62,769 bases of DNA from Gemmatimonadota bacterium (GTDB lineage: Bacteria; Latescibacterota; UBA2968): positions 1 to 62,769 of the forward strand of contig JAPOXY010000020.1 of the NCBI GenBank assembly GCA_026706845.1, in the 5' to 3' direction. Each line of letters begins with the position of its first letter. Position 1 is the stretch's first letter. Positions 1 to 9,082 of this stretch are shown here, piece by piece. A program made the translations under genes and the position numbers. The notes under the pieces were generated by a model that ran no database searches, was not told the origin of the DNA, and was given only the letters and a program-made list of their open reading frames with translations.

Positions 1-1257
1 TTGAAAAACGATGAGGATTTGTCTGAATCGTATTCCTCTTAATCCCGTTTCTGAATCTTTTTTCACAACTCTGATGGGTTCAAATTTAGATAGATAGAAG
101 GCTGGATATATTCCCGCCATAGTTCCGACGCCTATTACAGAACAAATCACGAAGAGGGCGATATCCCAAAAATGATAGTTGAAGCCAATCTCTACGGTCG
201 CAAATAGCTGTATCCAGGGAAGAAAATAATAAACTATTCCCCAGGCCAATAGGACAGATAGGAAAGCAAATAAAATGGATTCCCCTAAGAATTGTTTAAT
301 CAACTGAGTGCGGCTTGCTCCAACGACTTTTCTTAAACTGATTTCGTCTGTTCGATTGAGAGATTGTGCTGTTGTCAAATTTGTGAAATTGATGCAGGCA
401 ATAAGCAGAATCAATACGGCAATAGAGGATAGTATATAGATATACAGAATATCGCTATTGGGTTCGATTTCGTTTTCGAGATTTGAGTGGAGATGAATAT
501 CCGTTAAGGGCTGCAAGATAAGCTTTGAGTTGTCTCCATATGAACTTTGTGCTAAAAGGTTCAATGACACATTAAGCATTTCTGATTTCAAATTTTCAGG
601 GAGTAACAGGTAGGTGTAGAAATGGTGAGAATTTTTACGGGATATTGCCCGCTTATTCGCGCTTTCAAGCGTGGAGAAGGAAATTAAGCAGTCGAATTTT
701 AAGTGAGAATTGGAGAGTATATCTTTCAGGATTCCCGTAATTTTGAAATTTTTTTGAAAGGTTTCAAAAACAAGTGTCTGTCCGAGCGGGTTTGTGTTTC
801 CAAAATACTTGATAGCCATTTGCTTTGATATGACAATTGTATTGGGTTCCCGTAAGGCTGTGTTTATATTGCCCTGAAGAAGCGAGAATGAGAATACTTT
901 AAAAATGGAAGCGTCGGCAAAGACAATGTCTTCATAATGGCTTTGATCTCGATACTTGAGGGTGTAATGTTTCCAGGGCCACAGTCGCGTATAAAGGATT
1001 TCGGGAAATTCACTTGCCAAGCCCGGTGCGATGGGAGCCGCGATAGATGCCCAAGTTCTATCCTTAATCTGGGAGACTAACCTGTAGATTCGGTCCGATT
1101 TGTCATGATGGCGATCATAGCCGAGTTCGTGCTGCACATATAGCATGAGCATGGTGAAACAGGCGATACCTATTGATAGTCCCACAATATTGATGATCGA
1201 ATACATCTTATTTCGATATAGATTTCGAAGAGCAATAGTAATATAGTTTCTGTACAC
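1..1257 (-). CDS. FtsX/MacB-type ABC transporter permease, 3' end outside window
   Basis: The frame reads without a stop from a GTG at 1257 to the window edge (419 codons). An in-frame TGA lies just upstream of the GTG and GAGAG precedes it, so the start is well fixed. The N-terminus (YITIALRNLYRNKMYSIINI) is the typical first-helix region of large MacB_PCD/FtsX permeases common in FCB bacteria. It is followed by a periplasmic region with a YDRHHDKSDRIYR-type motif and then three hydrophobic segments in the last third. Such proteins usually work with a LolD/MacB-type ATPase, which must lie outside the window. The gene is visibly AT-richer than everything downstream. Substrate unknown. Confidence 0.8.
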   Translation of the reverse strand, partial: MYRNYITIALRNLYRNKMYSIINIVGLSIGIACFTMLMLYVQHELGYDRHHDKSDRIYRLVSQIKDRTWASIAAPIAPGLASEFPEILYTRLWPWKHYTLKYRDQSHYEDIVFADASIFKVFSFSLLQGNINTALREPNTIVISKQMAIKYFGNTNPLGQTLVFETFQKNFKITGILKDILSNSHLKFDCLISFSTLESANKRAISRKNSHHFYTYLLLPENLKSEMLNVSLNLLAQSSYGDNSKLILQPLTDIHLHSNLENEIEPNSDILYIYILSSIAVLILLIACINFTNLTTAQSLNRTDEISLRKVVGASRTQLIKQFLGESILFAFLSVLLAWGIVYYFLPWIQLFATVEIGFNYHFWDIALFVICSVIGVGTMAGIYPAFYLSKFEPIRVVKKDSETGLRGIRFRQILIVFQ

Positions 1258-1304
1258 AGCGATCTCTCAATTGGGATGGTTGATCTCAAATAGATTTACT
1301 CATT

Positions 1305-1333
1305 CTTACATCGTAGAGGATGCACTTTGACAA
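1305..1333 (-). promoter_or_regulatory. candidate promoter of the FtsX-type permease
   Basis: On the minus strand TTGTCA (1333-1328) is separated by 17 bases from TGTAAG (1310-1305), about 50 bases upstream of the GTG start. The -10 element matches the consensus only four of six, so this is a weak call. The rest of the 190-base gap 1258-1447 shows no gene or clear repeat; it presumably also holds the divergent promoter for the gene at 1448. Confidence 0.25.
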
Positions 1334-1447
1334 TGAGGGGTGTGAGAGTATTTCAGAATACTATGCTATGAAACTTTATCGCGGAGCGTTTTGTCTTTTT
1401 ATGTAGTAAATTAAGACCTCTATAGCTCTAAATAACAGGATTGTGCG

Positions 1448-3001
1448 ATGTCAAATATTCTTCTCGATAAACCCGATGTCGAATCTCATCTTAAGACGCT
1501 CGGCTTCGACAGGGTGCTCGCTTATAAGCTCTGGTGTTACCGCAATGGGCTGGATACTGGTCTGGATAAAACCGCTGCTCAACGCAGGGCAGAAATTGAT
1601 CTTTTGCAACGCGAGGTTGAGCAGCGCGATCCCGATGTTAGCCCGAGGCACAATGCCCACCGCGCCAAATTTATCGCCCGTATTTTTAAAGGCGAGCTTC
1701 AGAATGAGACAGTCTCTGATTTGCTCTTTCGCATTCGCGCGATTTACAATAATCTCGACGGTGATCCCGACGCGCAACAAGCACTGGGGCGCCTGGTTCT
1801 CCACGTTGAAAAATATGGCGATTTGATGCGGCCCGCGCGCGTCTGCAAGCGCTTTGGTCATACGGTTGTCAATACCTATATCGCCGCTCTTGAGCAACTC
1901 GCGCGCAATCACGCGGATTGGATTCGTCCCGTCGAGGATTGGCGACCAGATAGCTGGACACATCGGCAACTCGGAACCAAACCAGTGCGACAATTCTATA
2001 GCCTTGCGCGTCATCTTCTGGCCCAATACGATGTGCCCGCATTTTTTGATACGGCATTTCTGCAAGGCAATACACCACAGGCGCAACAGGAGCAAGCGTG
2101 GTTCATACACATTGGCATGGGGCAAAATATCCGCACAGCCGGTGTGCCTATGCGGATCACAAAGCGCATGGCGCATCTGCTCATGCAAGAGAGAGGCTAC
2201 CACCACACCATTGTTCAGTGTCTTCGCAAAGTTCAATACGCAGCTTATGGCGGTCCAGGGAAATCTGCCTGGACTCTCGCGCACGGGCCTTTGGGTGAAA
2301 AACTCAAAAACGAAGATTTTTGGGAGACGGTTGTCCAATTTCTCGCCAATCAGGCTTTTCTCGAACGCAGCTATATCAATCCCATCATAGACTATATCCG
2401 CAATCAAAAATTTACGCCTCAGCGCATTCCACAACCCGATGGTACGGAGACCGAAGGGCCGCCGCCACATCCCAATTTTTGTATGAAGGGCCGCAGTATT
2501 AATAAGCTTCTCCGTCAGGTCGATGAGTGGCATCAAGAACTCACGGGTTTGGAAGATATCGAATTGGAAATCTGGGATTCCTCTGGATTCAGGGAGTTTG
2601 AACACGTTGCGCTGGATCCCAAGCTCAAACGCAATATTCATTGGACGGTTCACGAACTCATTACTTCGCAACAACTCTACACCGAGGGGCGCATTATGCA
2701 TCACTGCGCGGGGTCTTATGCCAAACGCTGTGCGGCGGGTGAGAGATCTCTCTGGTCTTTGCGCGCGCTCGATCTCGACGCTGCCGAAGAGAATCAGGTG
2801 CAGGAACACGTGCTTACCATTGAGGTCGATAATAAGAAAAAATCCGTCGTTCAAAACGCTGGCAAATTCAATCTCAAACCTTTTGGCAAAAAGCATCTCG
2901 CCAAGCAACGCAAAACGGGGAATATTTACCTTCATCTCCTCCGCGAAGCGCCGACGATTATGCGCCTGTGGATGAACCGCGAAGGATTGTCTCATGGATA
3001 A
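1448..3001 (+). CDS. PcfJ-like protein
   Basis: 517 residues, start ATG with AGGA eight bases upstream. The C-terminal third carries the hallmark of PcfJ-like proteins: an MHHCAGSYAKRCAAGERSLW motif near residue 420, followed by a short region with LTIEVDNKKKSVVQ and a basic tail. The N-terminal two thirds (helical, Arg/Lys/Gln-rich) I do not recognise. PcfJ was named from an enterococcal conjugative plasmid, but PcfJ-like proteins are also widespread on chromosomes with no established biochemical role. No conjugation genes are visible here. The stop overlaps the start of the downstream Ntn-hydrolase gene by eight bases, so the two are probably co-translated. No signal peptide, so probably cytoplasmic. 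Confidence 0.75.
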   Translation: MSNILLDKPDVESHLKTLGFDRVLAYKLWCYRNGLDTGLDKTAAQRRAEIDLLQREVEQRDPDVSPRHNAHRAKFIARIFKGELQNETVSDLLFRIRAIYNNLDGDPDAQQALGRLVLHVEKYGDLMRPARVCKRFGHTVVNTYIAALEQLARNHADWIRPVEDWRPDSWTHRQLGTKPVRQFYSLARHLLAQYDVPAFFDTAFLQGNTPQAQQEQAWFIHIGMGQNIRTAGVPMRITKRMAHLLMQERGYHHTIVQCLRKVQYAAYGGPGKSAWTLAHGPLGEKLKNEDFWETVVQFLANQAFLERSYINPIIDYIRNQKFTPQRIPQPDGTETEGPPPHPNFCMKGRSINKLLRQVDEWHQELTGLEDIELEIWDSSGFREFEHVALDPKLKRNIHWTVHELITSQQLYTEGRIMHHCAGSYAKRCAAGERSLWSLRALDLDAAEENQVQEHVLTIEVDNKKKSVVQNAGKFNLKPFGKKHLAKQRKTGNIYLHLLREAPTIMRLWMNREGLSHG

Positions 3002-4040
3002 TACGGCGATAGCCGGTCACGCGTTTCCCTTTGTCGAAGTATCCGGTACGGCGTATGACATGGGGTATCAACACGGCAAACAGGCCGCAGATCTCGTTCA
3101 CAAATATCTCGTGTGGATCGATAAACTTACGGGCAAATCTCGCGATGAACTCTGCCAGAATGCGCGCGCTTTTCATCCCTTAATTGAAAAGCTGAGTCCG
3201 CTGCTTATGGACGAGATTCACGGGCTTGCAGATGGTGCGGGTATTTCTTTTGACGAGGCGCTTTTGTGTCAGGCGCGGGGTGAAGCCGCCAGTGTTCCGC
3301 CCGAGGGGTGTACGGCTTTCGCGCTTACGGGTTCTGCGACTGCCGATGGGTACCCCCTGGCTGGTCAAAATCAGGATCTCGCGGTCGAATATGCCGATGT
3401 CGCCATTCTCTTGCACGTTTGTCCTTCTGATGGTCGTCCCCGGGCATTGCTCTTCACTTTTGCCGGACAATTGGGTTATTCGGGTATGAATCAGTACGGT
3501 CTGGCTCATTTTGCCAATGCGCTTTACGATTGTCCCTGGCAAATGGGCTTGCCTCACTATCCGCTCAAACGCATTATGCTGGAGCAGAAGGGTCTGGATA
3601 CCTGTCTTCGGATTCTCAGACAACATCCCACCTGTTCGGCCGGGAATATGGTTTTTTGTTTTGGCGATGGGCAGATTGCCGATCTGGAAATCCGTCCCGA
3701 AGGTGTGATGCAATTTACCGATACACATCCCGATGCGATTGTTCATGCCAATCACTATCTCACCCCCGAATTTGCACCCTGCGAAACCAATAGTCTCGCC
3801 GATTCCTGCCCCCGACGCGATAGGATGCGCGACCTGGTTAAAGAACACTGGGGCAATATCACGGTGGATACGATGAAGGCTATTCTCTCGGATCACGATG
3901 GCGACCCGGCAGCGATATGTCGCCACGGTGCTGTAGATATGTTTTCTATTTCGGGTTATATCGCCGAACCCGCAAAGGGGTTGCTCCACGTTCGGCGAGG
4001 ACTGGGCTGTACGGGAACATGGACGGCTTATGAGATTTAG
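2994..4040 (+). CDS. C45 family autoproteolytic Ntn-hydrolase (acyltransferase/amidase-like)
   Basis: 348 residues resembling the isopenicillin-N acyltransferase / acid-ceramidase-like family (peptidase C45). Diagnostic features are an N-terminal YDMGYQHGKQ motif, PPEGCTAF with the expected nucleophile Cys106 that would become the new N-terminus after self-cleavage, and GQNQDL followed by a LGYSGMNQYGLA block. Members hydrolyse or transfer amide-linked acyl groups, including choloyl, penicillin and N-acyl amide substrates; the substrate cannot be read from sequence. No signal peptide is visible. It starts inside the end of the PcfJ-like gene (eight-base overlap) and ends nine bases before a convergent aminotransferase gene. 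Confidence 0.85.
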   Translation: MDNTAIAGHAFPFVEVSGTAYDMGYQHGKQAADLVHKYLVWIDKLTGKSRDELCQNARAFHPLIEKLSPLLMDEIHGLADGAGISFDEALLCQARGEAASVPPEGCTAFALTGSATADGYPLAGQNQDLAVEYADVAILLHVCPSDGRPRALLFTFAGQLGYSGMNQYGLAHFANALYDCPWQMGLPHYPLKRIMLEQKGLDTCLRILRQHPTCSAGNMVFCFGDGQIADLEIRPEGVMQFTDTHPDAIVHANHYLTPEFAPCETNSLADSCPRRDRMRDLVKEHWGNITVDTMKAILSDHDGDPAAICRHGAVDMFSISGYIAEPAKGLLHVRRGLGCTGTWTAYEI

Positions 4041-4049
4041 TGTTTTACA

Positions 4050-4988
4050 TCAGGGGGTCCAGGTTTTGGCGCGTTCGGCGTAGTCGAGGGCTTGGGCGGG
4101 AATATCTACGCCGACTTCTTTGGACCAAGCTGCGAGAAGCTGTTGATAGAGGGGGCCGGGTTTGCCGGTGCCGACGGGTTGGAAGTTGAAGCGGGTGATG
4201 GGTACCATACAGATGGTGGTTGATGTGTACCAGGCTTCGTCGGCTTCTCGCACATCGTAGGGTTCGATGTCGGTCTCATAGACGGGGATGTTCAGTCTTG
4301 CGGCGAGGTCCATGCAGACCTGCCGGGAGACGCCGCGCAGGATGTCGTGTGGTTTGGGTGTGTGGATTTCGCCATTGCGGGCGATGAAGAAATTGGTGCC
4401 AGTGCCTTCTGTGATAAAGCCGCGTTCGTCGGTGAGGAGGGCGTTGGCACCTTTTTCCATGCGTTGAGCCTGGAGGTTGGCAATCTGGTAGTAGATGCGG
4501 CTGCGGTTTTTGGCTTTGGGGTCGATGTACCGGGCGGGTACGGATTGCTGGGGCGTGATGACGAAGTGAGTGCCCTGTTCGTAATAGTGGGCACTGCCTC
4601 CAATGTGGCGCACGAGCGGGATGACGTTGATGGTGACGATGGGACTGGCACCTTCTGTGACGAGGGTGTCGTAAAAGCCCAGGGCACCCCGGGTGACGTT
4701 GTGCATGATCTGAAAGTCCAGATTTTCCAGGGCGGGCAGATTTTTTTTTATGGTTTTGTGCGTGGCGTCTTCCATCTGGTCGATGCTGAGGCCGCAGTCG
4801 ATTTCGGCGTATTTCATGGAGGCGTACAGGCGTTTCAGGTGGTTGCGAAGGCAGTAGGGTTTTTGCTTGAAGGAGCGGGTCATTTCAAATACCATGTCTC
4901 CAAACATCAGGGCGGAGTCGAAGATGGAGATACGGGCTTCGCGTTCGGGCATGAAGTTTCCGTTGAAATAGACGAGGCGCTGGGGCAT
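4050..4988 (-). CDS. class IV PLP aminotransferase (branched-chain or D-amino-acid type)
   Basis: 312 residues of the IlvE/Dat/PabC fold. The N-terminus has the class IV pattern FNGNFMPEREARISIFDSAL with the GDMVFEMTR segment. The probable Schiff-base lysine is Lys160 in DPKAKNRSRIYYQ, and ITEGTGTNFF near 192-200 is the phosphate-binding motif. Such enzymes transaminate branched-chain or D-amino acids, or lyse aminodeoxychorismate; the subfamily cannot be settled here. Start ATG is preceded by GAAAGG. It is a single gene on this strand, convergent with the C45 hydrolase and divergent from the oxidoreductase at 5123. Confidence 0.85.
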   Translation of the reverse strand: MPQRLVYFNGNFMPEREARISIFDSALMFGDMVFEMTRSFKQKPYCLRNHLKRLYASMKYAEIDCGLSIDQMEDATHKTIKKNLPALENLDFQIMHNVTRGALGFYDTLVTEGASPIVTINVIPLVRHIGGSAHYYEQGTHFVITPQQSVPARYIDPKAKNRSRIYYQIANLQAQRMEKGANALLTDERGFITEGTGTNFFIARNGEIHTPKPHDILRGVSRQVCMDLAARLNIPVYETDIEPYDVREADEAWYTSTTICMVPITRFNFQPVGTGKPGPLYQQLLAAWSKEVGVDIPAQALDYAERAKTWTP

Positions 4989-5033
4989 GGGGAGGCCTTT
5001 CGTGAGAGTCGAAGATTGGGAAATGGATTGTTA

Positions 5034-5061
5034 TATATACGACAATTTTTTTGAAATTCAA
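5034..5061 (-). promoter_or_regulatory. candidate promoter of the class IV aminotransferase gene
   Basis: Minus strand TTGAAT (5061-5056), 16-base spacer, TATATA (5039-5034), about 45 bases upstream of the ATG at 4988. AT-rich surroundings support it, but both elements deviate from consensus. Confidence 0.4.
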
Positions 5062-5122
5062 GTGAGGATGGCGATGGAGGTCACGGAGGTCGAACTATAA
5101 ACCGAAAGAGAGGATTGAGACA

Positions 5123-6178
5123 ATGGCGGAACGATATAGAGCGGTGTTAATCGGATGCGGCAGGATGGGGGCGACAATTGACGATGAGGTACAGGATCGT
5201 CCCGACAGGCATCTGTGGCTCCCGTATTCACATGCAGCAGCGGCTGTGGCGTGTGAGCGGACGGAGCTCGTAGCGGTTTCGGATGTGGTAGCAGAGAAGG
5301 CAGAGGCGATTCGCCAGCGGTACGAGGTTCCGGTTTGTTATACGGATTATCGGGAGATGATTGAGAAAGAGAAGCCGGATATTGTGTGTATCGCGACCCG
5401 TCCAGCGACCCATTCAGAGATAACGGTTTTTGCGGCCGAACATGGGGTGAAGGGGATTTATTGCGAGAAGCCGTTGTGCTGTTCGATGGCAGAGGCAGAC
5501 GCTATGGTGGTAGCGGTTGAGAAGTACGGCGTGAAGTTCAATTACGGTACGCAGCGGCGATATATTCCGGTTTATCGGAAGATGCGGGAATTGGCGGATG
5601 CCGGGGAATTGGGTACGGTGCAGGCTGTCATTGTGCAGGATGGGGTGACAGCGGCGTTGTGGGGGTTAACCCATGGGGTGGATATGATGTTGTTATTAGC
5701 CGGAGATGCCGAGATTGAGTACGTGCAGGGAACCATTGTGTGTGAGGATGAGGATTGGGAGGGCAACCGCCTGAATGTGGATCCGGGCATAGCCAGCGGG
5801 TACGTTCGGTTTGCCAATGGGGTTCACGGATATACAACGGCGGGCAGCGGCTCAGAGTTTGAGATTTGTGGCTCGGAGGGAAAGTTGAGAACGTTTAATA
5901 ATGCGCTTGCCTATCAGTTTCGAAAGGCAAGCGGTGTTCGGTATGTGCTGGAGGAGCAGGCATTTCCAGAGGTTCCGTGCGAGAGCGGTACGGTGAATGG
6001 GATTCGGGATATCGCGGAGGCGCTGGATACAGGGCGGGAGACAAAGGGGCCGGTTCATCTGGCGCGACGGAGCCAGGAGATGGTGATGGGGTTTATTGAG
6101 TCGCACCGGTTGGGCGGCGTGCGGGTAAGTTTGCCGATGGAGAACCGAGAACTGTACGTGGGGCGGGAGGGTTGGTGA
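5123..6178 (+). CDS. Gfo/Idh/MocA family oxidoreductase
   Basis: 351 residues. The N-terminal Rossmann domain has VLIGCGRMG at 8-16 and the conserved EKP motif (Glu115-Lys116-Pro117) that normally supplies the active-site lysine of this NAD(P)-dependent sugar/polyol dehydrogenase family. The C-terminal half fits the GFO_IDH_MocA_C alpha/beta domain. Substrate unknown; relatives oxidise inositols, sugars or biliverdin. It opens a same-strand run with an enolase-superfamily enzyme (24-base gap), a secreted protein and a PLP enzyme, suggesting a small catabolic operon. Codons end in G far more than in the flanking genes. Confidence 0.88.
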   Translation: MAERYRAVLIGCGRMGATIDDEVQDRPDRHLWLPYSHAAAAVACERTELVAVSDVVAEKAEAIRQRYEVPVCYTDYREMIEKEKPDIVCIATRPATHSEITVFAAEHGVKGIYCEKPLCCSMAEADAMVVAVEKYGVKFNYGTQRRYIPVYRKMRELADAGELGTVQAVIVQDGVTAALWGLTHGVDMMLLLAGDAEIEYVQGTIVCEDEDWEGNRLNVDPGIASGYVRFANGVHGYTTAGSGSEFEICGSEGKLRTFNNALAYQFRKASGVRYVLEEQAFPEVPCESGTVNGIRDIAEALDTGRETKGPVHLARRSQEMVMGFIESHRLGGVRVSLPMENRELYVGREGW

Positions 6179-6207
6179 GTGTGCGTCATTGATTAAGGAG
6201 GATGGCG

Positions 6208-7467
6208 ATGAAGATCACAGAGATCGAGGTGATTCCGCTTCGGGTCCCGTATGAGGCGCGTATCCGGAAGGCGTATTATCATTTTGCGATGCGGGAAGAG
6301 GTGACGGTGTATAAGTTTCATACGGATACGGGGCTGATAGGATTGGGGGAGAATGTGGGGTCGCCCTTTGGTCAGGAGATGCTGGATATCTATATCGGGA
6401 CTGATCCATTTGACCATGTGATGGGGCAGGGGCGGTTTAATCTGGATATGGCGTGCTATGATTTGATGGGCAAGCATCTGGGGTTGCCAGCGTGGAAGCT
6501 GATGGGGCAGCAGGTGCGTCAGTGGGTGTCTATGGGGTGGTGGATGCCGTGTATGTCGGTGGAGGATACAGCGACAGAGGTGCAGGTAGCGGCAGAGCGG
6601 GGGTTCCGGGGTTTGAAGTGCAAGGCGCGGGCGTTTTACGATGTGGTGGCATGCGCGCAGGCGATCCAGGATGTTGCGCCGGTAGATTTTCGGGTGGAGT
6701 TCGATTTTAACGGGGCGCTGATTTGTGTGGAGAAAGCGTTGCCGGTGCTGCGGGAGTTGGAGAAGATTCCGGTGGTGAAGGGGGTGGAGGAGCCAATTTT
6801 TGCGTATGATGTTGAAGGGTGGCGCAGGCTGCATGAGGCGATTCGAATACCGTTCTATCTGCACGGGGTGCGGGTGCTGTGTGAGGCGGCGTCTCGACAA
6901 CCGTCGGGACCGTGGATAGGGCTTCGAGCGGGGGATTTTGATGGGGCGCTTTGCAGCCACGAGTGTGTGCGGGATGCGCTGGCGGCGGCCTGGACTTTTG
7001 CAGCGGCGAATACGCCGATTTTGTTGCAGTATGTGGGGACGGGGATTACGACGGCGTTTGCGCTTCAGTTGGGAGCGGTGATGCCGACAGCGACGCTGCC
7101 GGGGGTGACGGCGAGCCATTCTTATGAGGACGATTTGATTGTGGATGCACATTCGGTGCAGCGCGGGTTTATGAAGGTTCCAGAGGGACCTGGCCTGGGC
7201 GTGGCGCTGGATGAGGATGCCGTGGCGAAGTACCTGGATACACCTGCTGTGGAATGGCCCCGGCATGTTTCGGTGGTGACGTTGCCGGGCGATGTCAAAC
7301 ATTTTTATAGAAATTTGCAGCAGGCAGAGCGGCTGATGAAACAGGGGGTGGATGAGTCGTTTGCGCCGGGCGTGCGTCTGGATGAGTGGGAGGACGATGG
7401 GAGTGAGGAATTTGACAGGCTGTGGACCCATTTGCAGGCGCAAGATGCACCGATTTGGGATGGGTGA
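6208..7467 (+). CDS. mandelate racemase/muconate lactonizing enzyme family protein
   Basis: 419 residues from the ATG at 6208. AAGGAGG abuts the earlier ATG at 6202, so the second ATG has the better spacing. Enolase-superfamily pattern: N-terminal capping domain (MKITEIEVIPLRVPYEARIR), the Lys-x-Lys motif K137-C-K139, Asp166 in VEFDFN and Glu195 in VEEPIF as the first two Mg ligands. The third acidic ligand expected about 25 residues later is not evident; YLHG with His219 sits there. Known relatives dehydrate or racemise acid sugars and related carboxylates. The stop is two bases from the next start, indicating co-expression with the secreted protein downstream. Confidence 0.82.
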   Translation: MKITEIEVIPLRVPYEARIRKAYYHFAMREEVTVYKFHTDTGLIGLGENVGSPFGQEMLDIYIGTDPFDHVMGQGRFNLDMACYDLMGKHLGLPAWKLMGQQVRQWVSMGWWMPCMSVEDTATEVQVAAERGFRGLKCKARAFYDVVACAQAIQDVAPVDFRVEFDFNGALICVEKALPVLRELEKIPVVKGVEEPIFAYDVEGWRRLHEAIRIPFYLHGVRVLCEAASRQPSGPWIGLRAGDFDGALCSHECVRDALAAAWTFAAANTPILLQYVGTGITTAFALQLGAVMPTATLPGVTASHSYEDDLIVDAHSVQRGFMKVPEGPGLGVALDEDAVAKYLDTPAVEWPRHVSVVTLPGDVKHFYRNLQQAERLMKQGVDESFAPGVRLDEWEDDGSEEFDRLWTHLQAQDAPIWDG

Positions 7468-7469
7468 AG

Positions 7470-9017
7470 ATGAGATGGTTTTTAACAGTATTGTTGCTGT
7501 GTCCCCTGTGTGGGCAGGCGGAGGAGAGAATATTGATGCAGATTGCGACGACGATTGATTTTGGAAAAGATGTGGGGCAGAACTGGGGTACGTTGTTTGA
7601 GGCGCGAGATGCAGAGGGTCGCGTGGTTTTGGGCGCGGGGTTTACAGGTGTGTATAATACGGCGTTTCGCATGGATCGATATACGTTGCAGTTTTTTGTG
7701 CGGGATGATGAAGCGGAGATGAATTTTGAGACGCTGCCGCCTTCGACGGAGGATGGGGGGAGTTATTTGTTCGATCTGGATGGCAAGGTGTACGCGTGTA
7801 GCTATCATCAGGATCGGACCGCGAGAGCGTGGGACGATGTAGCAGGTGCCTGGCAGGTGGATGAGAGTTTTGGCGTGGGTGAGACGGTGAGCGGGGAGGG
7901 CAAGATGCGGGTTGGGGGGAAGGTGCTTCAGTTTAAGAGGGGTGAGGTGTGGTATGATGGGGATCGAGTTCTCGCAAGACCGGTGTCCGGATATTATCAT
8001 CATTTTTATTATGCGCTGGGGTATTTGACGTTTTTCTATAAGAATGAGGAGGTGGAACAGCCGTACACGAAATTGTACGCGGTGCCCTGGGTGCCGGGAG
8101 ATGGGGCGGTTGATCTGGAGAAGGCGGTGGTGCTCGATCTGAAGTACGATCGGGAGACGCCGTTTGCCATTGGGCAGCTTGGGAATGAGATTGTAAATTC
8201 GTCCAATATGGGCGGGATATATGCGTTTGACGGGGAGAGGTGGAAGGTGTTGCGCGCATCATTGGAGGGGGTGAGTTTTCAACTTTATTCGATGCTGAAT
8301 TGGTATGATAAGCTGTTGATGTCGCAGTATCCAACGGGTAATTTGTTCATTTACGATGGGGAGGAGGTTCGTCATATAGAGGATTGGCCGCCTGTGATGC
8401 CAGGTGTGTCGGATAGGGTGCGAGAGGCGCAAACAACGGGGTTTTACGGCGGGGATCTCTATGTGGGCGTTTGGCCGTGGTCCGAGTTGTGGCGGTACGA
8501 TGCACACAGGGATCACTGGCAGTTTGTGAAGCGGATGTTCCGGCGTCCGCCAATTACGGATGAGATGAATCATCCGTGGGAAGATCGGGTTGTGGCGTAT
8601 AATGAAGAATACGATGGCGATATCGTGATCAATGAGTGGGGGCAGCGCGTTACGGGACTATCTCCGATGGGGGATGGACTCTTTCTTTCCGTGAGTGCTA
8701 AGGGTTGTCCCGAGCGAGATATGCGGCTTGCGTTTTTGCACGATGACGAGGTTTGGGATGAGTACCGCGTGGTGCATCGGTTGAAAAAGCCCGGGCATGT
8801 TTCTGTGCCGGTTGTGTGGCGCGAAGAGCCGACGACGCTGTTGTTCACGGTTGGCGAGGCGGAGATCAGTGTCAGGCAGGAAGGGAAACTCCTGGGGACG
8901 GCGCCAGTTCGACGAGAACAGGTGGAGCGAGTGGTGGTGGATGCCGAGTTTCAGTGGGAATACGGGATGTATGGACCGTTGCGAGCGGGGTTGCTGTCAA
9001 AGGAAGTGGAACGGTAG
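7470..9017 (+). CDS. secreted protein of unknown function, probably beta-propeller
   Basis: 515 residues from the ATG at 7470, which sits two bases after the preceding stop with GGGTGAAG as SD. An upstream in-frame ATG at 7422 would bury the signal peptide and is rejected. The N-terminus MRWFLTVLLLCPLCGQAEER looks like a Sec signal peptide. The mature part is rich in Trp, Tyr, Gly and Asp with repeated short strand-like segments (IYAFDGERWKVL, NLFIYDGEEVRHI, LYVGVWPWSELWRYD), resembling Kelch-type propeller blades. I do not recognise the family. Its place between an enolase-superfamily enzyme and a PLP enzyme suggests binding of the pathway's substrate outside the cytoplasm, but that is inference. 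Confidence 0.65.
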   Translation: MRWFLTVLLLCPLCGQAEERILMQIATTIDFGKDVGQNWGTLFEARDAEGRVVLGAGFTGVYNTAFRMDRYTLQFFVRDDEAEMNFETLPPSTEDGGSYLFDLDGKVYACSYHQDRTARAWDDVAGAWQVDESFGVGETVSGEGKMRVGGKVLQFKRGEVWYDGDRVLARPVSGYYHHFYYALGYLTFFYKNEEVEQPYTKLYAVPWVPGDGAVDLEKAVVLDLKYDRETPFAIGQLGNEIVNSSNMGGIYAFDGERWKVLRASLEGVSFQLYSMLNWYDKLLMSQYPTGNLFIYDGEEVRHIEDWPPVMPGVSDRVREAQTTGFYGGDLYVGVWPWSELWRYDAHRDHWQFVKRMFRRPPITDEMNHPWEDRVVAYNEEYDGDIVINEWGQRVTGLSPMGDGLFLSVSAKGCPERDMRLAFLHDDEVWDEYRVVHRLKKPGHVSVPVVWREEPTTLLFTVGEAEISVRQEGKLLGTAPVRREQVERVVVDAEFQWEYGMYGPLRAGLLSKEVER

Positions 9018-9082
9018 TGCGTGCGAGGAGGGTCAGGACCTGCGGGCTGTTTTGCACATATATTCTAATTCTGGAGGGACTC

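Noticed and set aside
1451-2995. 514-codon open frame on the minus strand opposite the PcfJ-like gene
   Set aside because: It mirrors a gene with clear family motifs, has no recognisable domain and no SD; it is a codon-bias shadow.
6193-7443. 416-codon minus-strand frame opposite the enolase-superfamily gene
   Set aside because: Very Arg/His/Pro-rich low-complexity translation caused by G-rich codons on the other strand; no family features.
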